A stretch of 64,000 nucleotides of DNA from the NCBI GenBank assembly GCA_963565915.1, contig OY751496.1:434001-498000 (forward strand), read 5' to 3'. The notes beneath the pieces are model-generated. The model saw nothing but the letters and a program-made list of their open reading frames with translations. It was not told where the DNA came from and did not search any database. The position numbers and the translations under genes are program-made. Origin of the DNA: Entoloma clypeatum (lineage: Eukaryota > Basidiomycota > Agaricomycetes > Agaricales > Entolomataceae). Numbering within the stretch: position 1 is the first letter of the stretch; every line of letters starts with the position of its first letter. Below are positions 33,203 through 44,232 of the stretch, piece by piece.

Positions 33203-35434
33203 ATGTCCGTGTCTGGTGCGGCTGGCCTTGCCAGCCTTCTCGTCGCTCTTTTTGTTTGGTTCCGGAAGTCTAATAAAAAAGCTTCCGCTGCATCTTTGCC
33301 ACCTGGTCCGAAGCCCGTCCCGATCTTGGGTAACATCAGAGACCTCACCGCAAAAGAACTTTGGTTGCCTGCCGCCCAGTGGGCGAAGCAGTATGGTGAG
33401 CTTCATACGCACCATAAAGACATTTCGGACCTTTTAAATCTCATAAACGCCGTTTTTTCTGCAAGGCGACATTGTATATTTACATATAGTCGGGCAGGGT
33501 CTGGTCTTCCTCAACAGCCCAGAAGCCGTCCTTGACCTGCTGGACAAGCGTGGGTCCATCTATTCCGACAAACCTGCCTTGGTAATGGCGGGAGAACTGT
33601 ACGTGGGCCCCCGCAAATCCTTCCCCTATGATATTCATTTCCACCTCTTTTGCAAATCGGCAGATGTGGCTGCAAGAACATGGTACGCGGGTGCCTTGCT
33701 CAGGCTGCTAAAACCACCGATCACAATTCAATGCTGACATCCACTTACGATACTAGGTCGCATTCACCCCCTATGGCGATCAGATGAAGCGCCAGCGCAA
33801 GCTCATGCACCGCGCCCTCGGCCCACAGGCCATACCCGCCTACCACCCGCTCGTCGCCGCCGAAACACAGGGCTTCCTCCGCCGCCTCCTCACCACGCCC
33901 GAGAGCTACAAGGACCACACGCGCAGATACGCCGGCGGCCTCGCGCTGTCCGTTGTCTACGGATACGAGGCCGCCCCCGAGGGCGACAGGTTCCTCTACC
34001 TCGCCGAGGAGTGCGTCGATCTCCTGGCGAACCACATCGCATCCGGAGGTGGCATATGGCCCGTGGATATCCTGCCCGCCCTCAAGTATCTGCCGACGTG
34101 GGTGCCTGGTTCCGGGTTCAAACTCAAGGCGGCACGGTGGAAGGCAAAGATGGAGGAGTTTGTGGAAAAGCCGTATGACTTTGTGAAGGAGAGCATCGTG
34201 AGTCCTCCTTCCGCCCACTGTCGTTTCTGGGTTCTGGAGTTTGATATATGCGCTCGCAGACATCAGGCGCCTACAAACCCTCCTTCTGCTCCACCGTTAT
34301 CGAGGAAACCGAGAAGACCACGGACGAGTTCGAGTTTGACCTCAAGTGGTCTGCGAACTCGATGTACTCTGCCAGCGCTGATACCGTACGTCCCATTCTA
34401 TCCCTTGCTTCTTCGCGTTCGCTGAGTATATGCGCATCGTAATCTTGCAGACAATGACCACAGTCTCGCACTTCCTCCTCGCGATGATGGCCCACCCCGA
34501 AGTCCTCACCAAAGCTCAGCAGGAGATCGACGCCGTTGTCGGCACCGACCGCCTCCCCAACTTCAGCGATAGGGGGTCTCTCCCTTATGGTTCGTATCTT
34601 TGCACAATCCCTGGCTCCCCTGTTCGCTGACTTCTTCTCAGTCGAGGCCGTCCTGAACGAGACATGGCGCTGGGGTGTCCCCGTCCCTCTCAGTAAGCCG
34701 CCTGCTCCCTACATCATCCAGTCCCTCATCTCTTTCTTCTAGACCTGCCCCACCGTCTGATGGAAGACGACACCTACAAGGGCATGCACATACCGAAAGG
34801 TTCCTTGGTACGTTCCGCGCTCCCTTCCCTTCTCCTCATCACTCATCCCCGAACCCAGGTCTTCGGCAACATCTGGCACGTCCTACGCCTAACACACCCT
34901 AGAACGAAGACGACCTAACATCAGTTCTTACAGGGCCATCTTCCGGGACGAACGAGTCTACCCCAACCCTACCGCTTTTAACCCGGACCGGTTCCTCGAA
35001 CAGGTCAGCCCGGACTTGGCGAGACGCCGAGATCCGCGGAATTATGTCTTCGGGTTCGGCCGGAGGTTCGCCTTTGTCTTTTTCATACTTGTGAAAATTA
35101 AAAACAAAACAAAAACAAATAGGATTTGCCCCGGGATGCACCTCGTCGAATCCTCGATCTGGCTGCTGCTCGTGTCAATGATGGCTACGCTGGATATCTC
35201 CAAGGCGGTCGATGAGGACGGGAACGTCGTTGAGCCCAAGGTTGAGTTCAATAACCCCATTTTTAGGTTCGTTTCATTTCTTTTCATGTTTTCCGTTTAT
35301 GTTCTGTCTGGGGGGTATCTTCGTATTGATTGGGAGTTTTTGGTTATAGGATTCCGAACGTGTTCAAATGCGATATCAGGCCGAGGTCGGAGCAGGCAGT
35401 GAGGCTTGTGCAGATGACGGAGGTGGTGGGGTGA
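33203..35434 (+). CDS. Cytochrome P450 monooxygenase (12 exons, 514 aa)
   Basis: Exons: 33203-33395, 33466-33598, 33664-33682, 33757-34197, 34260-34385, 34451-34589, 34642-34692, 34743-34807, 34859-34875, 34934-35065, 35123-35266, 35350-35434; all phases agree. An N-terminal membrane anchor (LASLLVALFVWF) is followed by PPGPKPVPILGN. The I-helix has SASADTTMTT (Asp303-Thr304, oxygen activation). The K-helix is ETWR (Glu357, Arg360), then NPDRF, then the heme loop FGFGRRICPGMHL with Cys441 as thiolate ligand. Length is normal. It is an ER-bound haem monooxygenase working with P450 reductase; the sequence pattern resembles the expanded Agaricomycete CYP64/CYP5144-like group. Substrate unknown. 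Intron 9 appears to start with GC (GCACGT), and three donors are GTTCGY. Exons of 19 and 17 nt are unusually small. Confidence 0.9.
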
Positions 35435-36642
35435 TTCAGTGCATGCGTAGTTGTTTCCTCCTTTTTTCTTCCCCTTTGCTGGTTCGTTTTTTTTTCTTTC
35501 TTTTTTTTCTGTGTCTTTTGTATACTTAAAATGCGCTTTCTTTTTTTCATGGCTGGTACGAAAACGCAAAGGTCGAATTTTTTCAAGAGATTCATACCAG
35601 TTTTTTTTTTTTTTTTTTCTTTAGTTTGGTGGTATTGAACAAAGTACAATAATGCATAGTCTTCCCTTTTTTTTTTTGGTGTAGGTGTAAATTCAGAGTG
35701 GGGTGGTGTCGAAGTAAGAACGACTTCAAGCATGGAAAATCAAGCACGTGTTCTGATTGGTTCATATACCTTGTCACTCTCTTTCCATTCTGGCCGTCAG
35801 TCGCCCAGTTCAGCAGCCTCACAATCTCCACCGATGGTTCCAGGCCTATGTATGCAGGACCGCCTAATTGTATTTTAATTGTTCAAGGCTTGTTCCATTT
35901 TGCATCGTCTGCGCTTCCACAACTTCGGTACATATGGACCGCCGATCTTCATGCGCATGCACATATGCTCACCACTCCTCCCACGGTCTTAACTTGTTCC
36001 CGTTCCCGGCCTGCCCAAAGTAAGTAATGATGCAGTTTCTCAAGAATCAAAATCGAAAGTCTGTCAGTAACCCTGTGTATGCATGTGCTGTCTTCTCGCC
36101 CAGAGAGCAACTGACGGCTGACTTGGGGTCGTAGTATGACAGAAATGCTCAGCTGCAGTGCTCAGGTCGCCAGTGACTTCGACGATTTTTCCACAGGGGG
36201 AACTCGGAGCCCGTGTGTGTGTCTCTATCTTTCTTGGCGCTGACAGGTCTTCAGCCCTTGGATATTGATGGTTAGGCGAAAGGAGGGCGTAAGTGAGTTA
36301 CACACGAACGCCAACCTTTTTTCTCTTTTTTTTTTCCCATCGCGACTCTGCTTCGGGCATGTGGGTAATGCTAATAATACGCCGGCTATCCACGACACCA
36401 TCACCGTGTTACTTGTGAGATGTGATGTAATGCTTAGAACTTATAAAAGAGAGGCTTCCGGCAGAGTCGCTCCCGTTTTTGACACTTCTCGTCGGCGTCC
36501 CTGCCTTCGTTCTTCTTCTATCCATTCTTCCGAGTCCTTCGCTTGTGATATCTTCTCTTCTCCCCCCCCCCCTCCCCCTCCTCCCTCCCGGATCCCATTT
36601 CAAGGAAGAAGATCGGAAAAACCTGAAGAAGACGATAGGAGA
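35435..36642. other. Intergenic with long pyrimidine tracts
   Basis: Several T-runs (about 35485-35680, up to 18 T) follow the P450 stop. A C-run (about 36561-36580) lies 60 bp before the next gene start. No ORF of interest. Confidence 0.5.
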
Positions 36643-38841
36643 ATGTCTTCTCTCCCGGCGGCCGGCGGCACTCTGCCTAGGTTCGACGAAACACTGGGTG
36701 CTCTTCTCGTTGGGGGACTGTTGGCGATGGCGTGAGTACTGCGCACATCAGTCGCGATCGCACTTATGATGTTGGGGGGAGGGGGGAGGGGGGGGGGCGC
36801 GGGTTATCCTCCTTGTCCGCCTGATCTCCCTTTTGGATGGTTTTGTTAACTTGATTTTCGTTTAGGCTTTGGGGGCTCACTTGCGTGCAGACGTTCACAT
36901 ACTTTACGCGGAGATCGAGAGACGGGCCTTTGTTCAAGCTTTCTGTATGTTCATCCTTCATCTCTCTTGTATCCAGCTGAGACTTACTAATGTGAATTCG
37001 TTCTTGACACGTTTAGATTGCTTTCCTTTGGTGGGCCCCCCCGCCTTTTCCTTTGCTTTTCCTGGTGATTGGCTGATCGGCGGGCGGGTGTGTGACTCTG
37101 AAGGGGGCTGGACACGTTCGATTCGGCGTTGAACGCTCATTTCTTGTATCACTATCTGGTCACAAATTATCTCAATCCGACTGCTATTCAGCGGCCCGTC
37201 TGGTGCGTCTCGGCCCATACCCACTCGCAGGCTCCAAATTTTTAACTTATATTTATCATTCATCATTGTAGGAGTGTAATTGTGAGTGATGAGATAAAAA
37301 AAAATGTGTGGGGTTGTCCTGATGGGTCATGCGTCGCCAGATCCACGTCGCCAATACGGTCAGTCTATATGATGACTATTTTACAAGGAGCAGACATACA
37401 GCTGATTGGCGTTTTTTTAGTCAATAGTTGACTTCATCATCCGCACGATGTTCGCGCGTCGTTTTTACGCCTGTGAGGTTGTATTCTACCATCTTCCTCA
37501 GCGTACTGACCCCCGTTGCGCAGTGAGTGGCCGGAATATTCTTGCGACAGCTGCGATCGTGAGTCTGCTTTTTCGCATCAAAGCCTCGAGCGACTTTATA
37601 TACTCTGCTTAGATGGCTATGTCCGTGACAGACCTCGGTACGTGCGCCGTTTGGGGCGGGGGTCTTTGCCATTCACTGACTAGAGTTTTCACATCCTAGT
37701 TGTTGGCCTTAGTGAGTCAACCATATAAAGCCTCGGTGGTCTGAATTTCATTGCCATCTCCGCTTTAGCCATCACCGTCAGAGCGTTCGTAGTACCCCTT
37801 TGTTGATCATCGACCGTCCGAAGAGCTCATCATATGGCACAAAACAGTTTCAGCATCACGTCTTTCACAGACCTCGACAAAGTATCTGTGTGTTTTTTCT
37901 CAAAACGGTCGTGCTGGATGTTTTTTTTTGGTTCCTGACGTGCCGCCCATGTCAGATATTGTTTTTCCTCAACTTCGCGGCGGGCCTCGCTAGCGATCTC
38001 AGTGTCGCTCTTGGGCTGACCACGATACTGTTCTTGTCAAGGACGGGAATGCGGAGGTGCGGGCCCAAATCATGACCTTTTTTTCCCTGCCTGATAAAGT
38101 TTGACGGAATATAGAACGAATTCACTCATACATACTCTCATGCTGTACACCGTCAACACCGGTCTCGTCGTGGCGTACGTGTTCAATCGTACTTTTACTA
38201 TGCCCCAGAAAGTCATATTTGGCTTCGTGGGGTTTTTTTCTTTAGGATCGATGCTGCGCTTGGCATGATCGCGTATGCGCTGATGCCTCATAATTTCATC
38301 TTCTTGAGTAAGCGTCCCCGAAAAAGCTTTTCTCTGTTCACGTCGTGGGCTGATATCGTTCGTGTGCCAGTGTTTTACCTCTTTTTGAGCAAATGTGAGT
38401 GTTCCGAGTTTTGTATGCTGAGGCGTGTACGCTGCTTAGAGAATACATCAATTTCCTGTAGTGTATCTCAACTCTTACCTCGCGATGTGGGTTTTCTTCT
38501 TCGATTTTTCTTTTTTCTGTTCATGCGCTAAGGCCACTTAACCCCACCCTGCTTTTGAAGGCTCAATGCGCGGGAGGAGCTACGAGAGATGTCAGACGAG
38601 CCGGTCTCGATCCACCTCTCTCGCCTTTCAGTTCCGGGGGCGCGTGGCCTGTTAGCGCACGACCCGGAGATGCCATCGCCGAGTTCGATAGAAAAGGTAC
38701 GCTCGGCCTCGTTTCTTGGCGCCCTGCTTTGCATGCATCGATGAGGCGGGGAGGATTGACGAAGTTTGTCATATTTAGGGACACTTTAGAGAGATGGAGA
38801 TAACGGTAAAGACGGAGATCGAGAAGCAGGTGGATGGCTGA
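36643..38841 (+). CDS. DUF6534-type integral membrane protein (19 exons, 317 aa)
   Basis: Exons: 36643-36731, 36866-36944, 37017-37030, 37104-37202, 37272-37281, 37341-37358, 37421-37472, 37524-37558, 37613-37637, 37700-37711, 37769-37784, 37848-37881, 37956-38056, 38115-38174, 38246-38307, 38371-38394, 38462-38486, 38561-38696, 38779-38841. All 18 junctions are phase-consistent. The protein carries family hallmarks: LGALLVGGLLAMALWGLTC, LDTFDSALNAHFLYHYLV, FIIRTMFARRFYALSGRN, LNFAAGLASDLSVALGL, LMLYTVNTGLVVA, ALMPHNFIFL, then a cytosolic tail (LNAREELREMSDEPVSIH). I expect seven membrane helices. The family is greatly expanded in Agaricomycetes and uncharacterised. Five exons are only 10-18 nt. 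Confidence 0.85.
37272..37281 (+). other. 10-nt microexon in the DUF6534 gene
   Basis: The exon GAGTGTAATT lies between TGTAG and GTGAGT. It contributes the last base of a Trp codon plus SVI, directly before the 18-nt exon IHVANT. Other microexons of the gene: 37017-37030 (14 nt), 37341-37358 (18 nt), 37700-37711 (12 nt), 37769-37784 (16 nt). Confidence 0.75.
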
Positions 38842-39152
38842 CTTTTAGCGTCGTCGAGGGAGCATGGAATGAGATTCGAGGAGAAGGTCATCAGCATTGG
38901 TCGGGGGGATGACTCGAAGAATGTATCGCATGAAATATCTCCCGTGAAGAGATAGATACGCAGGCTCGGTTCCCCGGACTATCGTTTGATAATTTAGCCA
39001 GGGACGAGACGAGATACAAGTATTGGGAGATAGGTACCGATTCTGTAGAATACGGAGTAAAAGCACAAGAGAGGCGGAATGGACGATAGGATTGTGATAT
39101 GTATGTAAGTAACCCGCCGAATGGGGTGGGAGTGTGAACAAAACGAATGTAT

Positions 39153-39223
39153 GCCACGTACCCGGATTGAACGAGTGACCTTCTCATTACAAGTGAGACG
39201 CGCTACCACTACGCCAACGCGGC
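39153..39223 (-). tRNA. tRNA-Thr (anticodon UGU)
   Basis: The minus strand folds as a cloverleaf: acceptor GCCGCGT/ACGTGGC (one G-U), D-arm GCGTAGTGGTAGCGC, anticodon arm TCTCA-CTTGTAA-TGAGA with TGT at the anticodon, variable AGGTC, T-arm ACTCG-TTCAATC-CGGGT. There is no intron and no encoded CCA. A TTTT run about 10 bp downstream fits a Pol III terminator. Confidence 0.93.
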
Positions 39224-39318
39224 TTCTTCATGTAAAGCTATTAATATGTAACCTGTGACAGCCCTGCTGTGGCAAGTTCATATGCCAAATACACGCAAAT
39301 AGTTCTTTCACACGAACC

Positions 39319-41268
39319 ATGACGAAGCAATGGCCAGACCGCCGCGTTCCCAAGACAGACAGACGCGGGCCTACCCCGCCGCCTCTTCGCGACCCGCCAC
39401 TTGGCGAAGAAGACGACTGGTTTCATAGCGGGTGCGCGGGCGGGCGTCGCCTTCACTTTGGAAAGTTCAAGGGCCAGACTCTGAACGAGACCAGCTTATC
39501 ATATCTCATTTGGTGCCGCAGGACATTCACTGACGCACAGGTTAGCAGCCTTCCTTCTCTCCCGGAGCTTTTACACATGTTTCTATAGTCTTATTTCTGC
39601 CAAGCTCTGGAGACGTACCTCGACGGTTTGGAACGATACGCAGACACGCATTATGGCGACTTTGTGGTGCCGTTTGGTCGCACGTATCAAGGCTTGAAGA
39701 TCAGTCAATGTCGAGACAAAGGCTGGTTGGAGTGGACGTTGTACGACAAGCGGGTGGAGTACTTGACGGAAAAGGTCTGTTGTTGTGTGTCGCGTCACGT
39801 TGTGAGTTTATCTGACCTTGCCTTCTTGTCATTCAGTATCCCATCTACTTCCGTGCCGTAAAAAATTGGCTAGACAATCCTCGGCATCAAGGTGTAAAGC
39901 GAGATATCGGCGAGGTCCTGGCTCCAAGTAACTATGGGGATGAAGTCGACCTTAAGGGCCACAGTGATGTACCCAATGAATCCGACCTTGATTTCATCGA
40001 CGATAGCGAGATTAAGAACGGCAAGCCGGTCGATTGGCGTGAAGCATATATGGCCGGGCAGGCAGGGATATATCGTCCTCAAACTCCTCCCAATCTCTGC
40101 CAAGATGCTTCGGATTCAGAAGACGAATGCTCCACCCCCAGAGACCAGATCGAGCACGAGGCATGCGAAGGAAAGGTGGATGATGATGAAGGGTACTCCA
40201 GCGACACCGACGATAGCTCGGACGCAGGCAAAAACTCGGACGTTGAATTACCAGGAAAGAAGACCCCAAGACGAAAGAACAAGACTGAATCCGAGTACGT
40301 CCCATTCTTTCCACTTTTGTTCCCGTATCGACAGCTCTTTCTTTGCTACTCAGTGGGCTTGAAGAGTTCATCGAAATTGACGACGACGAAGCCGACGCGT
40401 CCGACTTTTATGAAACCCCGGAAGCAACACCCGCCTTCAACAGTGCGTTCTTCCCATTTTTAGATGTTGGAGAGTATCTGAACTTGGACACGTACAGCTC
40501 CACGACGCGAGACGCGGGCATCGGCGAGGAAGGAGGCCGAGAAAGAGGCTGTCATAAGCTCTCTGCAGAGAAAAAAGCGCTTCACAAAGCGTCGTCGCGA
40601 GAGCTCGGCCAGCGAATTCCCGGAAGGCAGTGGAATGGACGAGCGAGGTAACACCTCTTACACTGCATCTTTAGTGTTACGTCTTTTCTGACGTTCAACT
40701 CAAACAGAACGGCTGCTCGGATTCTCGCCCTTACCTCCGCTGGATATCAAGGATTCGGCAGGATTGCTCTCAGATGTCCACCGCTCGTTCTTGAGTAAGC
40801 CCTTGCTGCACTAAGAGTCATCTAGCACTGCCTAAATCTTGACAATTGCCAGATTCGTCTTCTCAAGACCCGGATGAGCTCCCACACATATGGCGGCGCC
40901 CTTTGCGTTCGTCGCGGAAACGAAAGTATATCGAGTCATCAGACGAGGAAGACGAGTACGAACGTACCACTAACGTCACGTTGGATGATGGTGAGGTTGC
41001 ATGTCTTTCTCTACGGGAAGGTGGATGATATCAATACCGCTTATCGATGCAGGTGACGAGGACATGCAAAGCCCGCGAGCTCGGAGACGCCTCTCGGAAA
41101 GCCAGAAAGAGGTTCTTGGGTCGGATTTGGATGGTGGGTTCCTACCATCCTCCTTGGTGTTAAACTTTACCTTCTGATTCTGCAGATCTCAACATGACCT
41201 GGAGCGCGTCCCGGAAGAGTGTGAGGTCTCCTGTGAAGACGCGGCGTAGTACATGCTCTGTTTTGTGA
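39319..41268 (+). CDS. Hypothetical nuclear-type protein with DUF3820-like N-terminus (9 exons, 497 aa)
   Basis: Exons 39319-39540, 39589-39774, 39837-40294, 40354-40442, 40498-40647, 40708-40794, 40853-40990, 41053-41133, 41186-41268; phases agree throughout. Residues about 48-74 read LHFGKFKGQTLNETSLSYLIWC, which resembles the FGKYKGK...SYLxW core of DUF3820/QSregVF-like modules found near some nucleases. A second folded part follows (LETYLDGLERYADTHYGDFV, WLEWTLYDKRVEYLTEK). The rest is disordered, alternating acidic (IEIDDDEADASDFYE) and basic stretches (KKRFTKRRRE, RSSRKRKYIESSDEEDEYE) with probable nuclear localisation signals. A chromatin or nucleic-acid role is a guess. The start is the first ATG of the open frame, 95 bp from the divergent tRNA. 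Confidence 0.75.
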
Positions 41269-41990
41269 GTTGCGTTGTACGTTATGGCCTACTTTGACCC
41301 CTCCCCCCCCCTTTTTTTTTCTGACATGAGCATCGCAGGTGAAAAGGTGCGACGTGTGCCTTGGTCGGTGCTTGTCAGGGTGATACCATCGTGGGATGTG
41401 CAGTCGCACAGTCTCGTGCGGTTGCAGAAGTGCCTTGGTGATTCGCGCCATTGAGTTGCGGAGCGTACGGGAGGCTGTGGGTGGGGCGTGGCCCCCTAGC
41501 CCCTAACTGGTCGAGTGCCTTGCTCATTTCAGACGCACCTCTTGTTTATGCATGATGGGCGAGATGGCGGGGAAGCAGGGGGGGTCAACTGAGGGAGATA
41601 TGGTGCGATGCTCGGGCTCATTGGCACTTGGGGACAGGTTCCTGTGATCCGTTAATCGGATATCGCTATCGCTCCGATGCATCGTCTTGACCCAAATCAA
41701 GTTCTCCAGCAACTTCAACCCCCAAAAGCGGACGACAGGGGAGTTTGATATGTACATTGTCCCTCTTCCTTCATGATGAACAGAACCCTTTCTATTCAAC
41801 AAGCTCAAGTACCAACAGAAATACAGTCTCAAGGTAAATCCAATAAGAAGGGTAAACAAACCTGGGTGACTTTCTAAGCAGCTATGATACACGGGATTGT
41901 GAGCCATCAATACAATGATTTGTAGATCGAAAGGAGAAAAAAGGAGAGGGGAAACAACACCACCAAAACGTAAAATTTGCTCGCATTCGG
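41269..41990. other. Intergenic between convergent genes
   Basis: 722 bp between two convergent stop codons. A C/T homopolymer (41307-41328) is present. No ORF is supported. Confidence 0.5.
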
Positions 41991-43351
41991 TTATACAATC
42001 CCTCCGTTGCCCGACTGCGACACCAGAGCGCGACCGTCATGATCCACAGAACTATCAGGTGGCATGTTTCTTATCTGCAGCGAAGTGAAGGAATCGGCTG
42101 CTCGGACACTCTCCGATATCTCCGTCAACACAAGGGACTCAGAACATCGTCCAGACCACGATTTCGCACTCGTCTCACGGTCGTTTCTTCTTTTAAATGC
42201 GCTTTTGGTAAATTCGATCATGATCGGAAGATTGGACACCATGAGAGTCAAGGCAAGCTTCCAAGTCCGAATGATAATACGTTATTAGCGATTTTCAGAG
42301 TTTCCATAACTCAAGGCAATGACATACCTTGAGATGCCCTACCAATTCCATAAACTCTGTCCAAGCACCCCGCCCGTTCCATGATTGAACCACGAAAGTC
42401 GTATACACGACTCCAGAAAGTAAGCTCAGTGTGCCTGGCAAGAAGACATGCACAAGGGACTCGCGATACGCTTCTTTACAGTTCGCGTAGAACAACATAC
42501 ACCAGGGAACCAACCCGAGGCAGACGTCCCCGGCGAGATTTACTGTTTTTTTGAGGGTCAATTTTGGTCAGGACTTGTTGGTCGGTGCGAAGAATTGATA
42601 ACGTACAGGTAACTTTCATGATACTCAGCAAGTAAGGATGACATTGCGGATATGGAGATGTCATATCATCATCATGCCACGCCGAGTCCTTGGCACAGAT
42701 GATGACCTCGGGAAGCAAAGTGCCGAAGCACATGAGGGCAAATCCTATGTTCACGCTGAGAAACAGGATCCTCCGTAATCTCAGCTCTGGCGTAAATCGC
42801 GCAATTGAGATGCCAATACTGATACGAGCTGCCCTGTTGAGTTTCAGAGGAATTTCTTTTAAGTGATATATATTCTAAAGGTACCCGGCGGCGAACCTCA
42901 CCAGATTCCGAGGGCAAAGGAGACGCTGGTCACCCAGAATGCGAGGATGCTTTGGATCTCTCTCCTCCCGGGAGGAGGACGAGGTGGTCGTGGTCGTGGT
43001 CGTGCATCTTCATTATCTGATGAGCACGGAATGAAAGAAAATCCAGACATAAGCAGACTTACGTGGATCCCCGGGCGGCGGTGGCCAGCACCACATCGGC
43101 TCCGTCATGTGTACCAGACCGCATAGGAGCGCTACTGCAGCCCAGAAATCATCCCACCACATTTCACGGTGGTGATACCGTTGATGAAGGCGGAAAGAAG
43201 TGAATGCAGTTGTCAGAATGTGGAATGCCGCGCTAACGCCTTGATGAAAAAACGTGATAGATGGGAGAAATCAGCGTACAGCACGATTGGGGAAGGACGA
43301 ATGAAGAGCAGAGAGTTAAGTACCGAGGTTGCTTGCCTGGGGAGTGGTCAT
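41991..43351 (-). CDS. Fungal rhodopsin/PTH11-like membrane protein (6 exons, 342 aa)
   Basis: Exons (minus): 43351-43324, 43239-43063, 43016-42902, 42833-42607, 42542-42328, 42257-41991; phases agree. It begins MTTPQASNLGVSAAFHILTT. The first cytosolic loop carries HREMWWDDFWAAVALL, like the WWDD motif of the fungal rhodopsin-fold domain. A Pro/Arg-rich loop (ARPRPRPPRPPPGRRE) precedes the next helices (ILAFWVTSVSFALGIWAARIS). Later segments: ILFLSVNIGFALMCFGTLL, CHPYLLSIMKVTLNLAGDV, FLPGTLSLLSGVVYTTFVV and LALTLMVSNLPIMIEF, then a hydrophilic tail. Six to seven helices at the plasma membrane are likely. A G-protein-coupled sensor role is inferred by fold only; the ligand is unknown. Confidence 0.78.
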
Positions 43352-44232
43352 GTCGAGCGACGCAGCTCAAACTTGAAGGGAGGACACCAAAATATGAGTA
43401 CCAAGTTCAGAAGTCGCCCTTGAGAGAAAAAGTAGAAAATCGGAGTGCGGCTCCAGGCACCCGTAAAACCGCATAAGCCTGGCATAAACAGCCATGTCAG
43501 CATCCTCCCTGCAATGCTGAAACATCAGGGTTGACTTGGATGAAGAATATATTATTTACCTTGATCCAATCCGATTGTATCGTACACCTCTTTCGGTGAG
43601 AGAGGTCAGATGAGGATCGGCAAAACGTTGTAGATCGCCGCCGACTCGGAGTATGACGACCAATCTGAATGTTGTCATTGCGCAGGTGAAACTTCACCTG
43701 GCCTTTTATGCTTGCCTTCTCTTCGCCTACGGGAAGCACGACGCCGCGGCCTTGGCGCCATCGTAATGGTCTTTGTCGATTATCAGCCGTGGATTCGAAA
43801 ACACGAAATCGAACTTCCTTGGGATATCGTGGACGGAAGTCCAAGTCATCCTGTCCACCTTGGTTATTTCGCGGTGTTGAAAATATATCCACTTTCTTGT
43901 TTCGTGATCGAACTTTGGATGACAGATTGCGTCCAATTTTGATTTGATCCATCACCACAGTACTGATAGGTTAGACTTAATCGAACTCCGTAGGGTAAGG
44001 ACTGTAAGATATATCTAAATCCCAAGGGTTGAGCTGTTGGACTTTGTAAATGAACGTACGAAACGACACCACCAAGTAAGACGGAATGCGCTTTATGTAG
44101 TAGGTACCCTTTTTCCTGAGACCTAATGTACCACCCCACTGATATTGGTGAGATAACTTCCCCACTTGTCCAGCCTAGGCAGAGCAGAAAGGATAACCGC
44201 GAGTCATTAGCACAGCTCCCAAACATAAAACG
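43352..44232. other. Intergenic, no gene recognised
   Basis: 881 bp between two same-strand genes: upstream of the rhodopsin-like gene and downstream of the Zn2Cys6 gene. Overlapping ORFs near 43500-43950 exist in several frames on both strands without a consistent exon structure. Confidence 0.5.

Noticed and set aside
33745..34263. 172-aa minus ORF
   Set aside because: Antisense shadow of P450 exon 4, which is GC-rich at third positions.
33203..38841. Secondary-metabolite gene cluster
   Set aside because: One P450 and membrane proteins are present, but no terpene synthase, PKS, NRPS or prenyltransferase is visible in the window.
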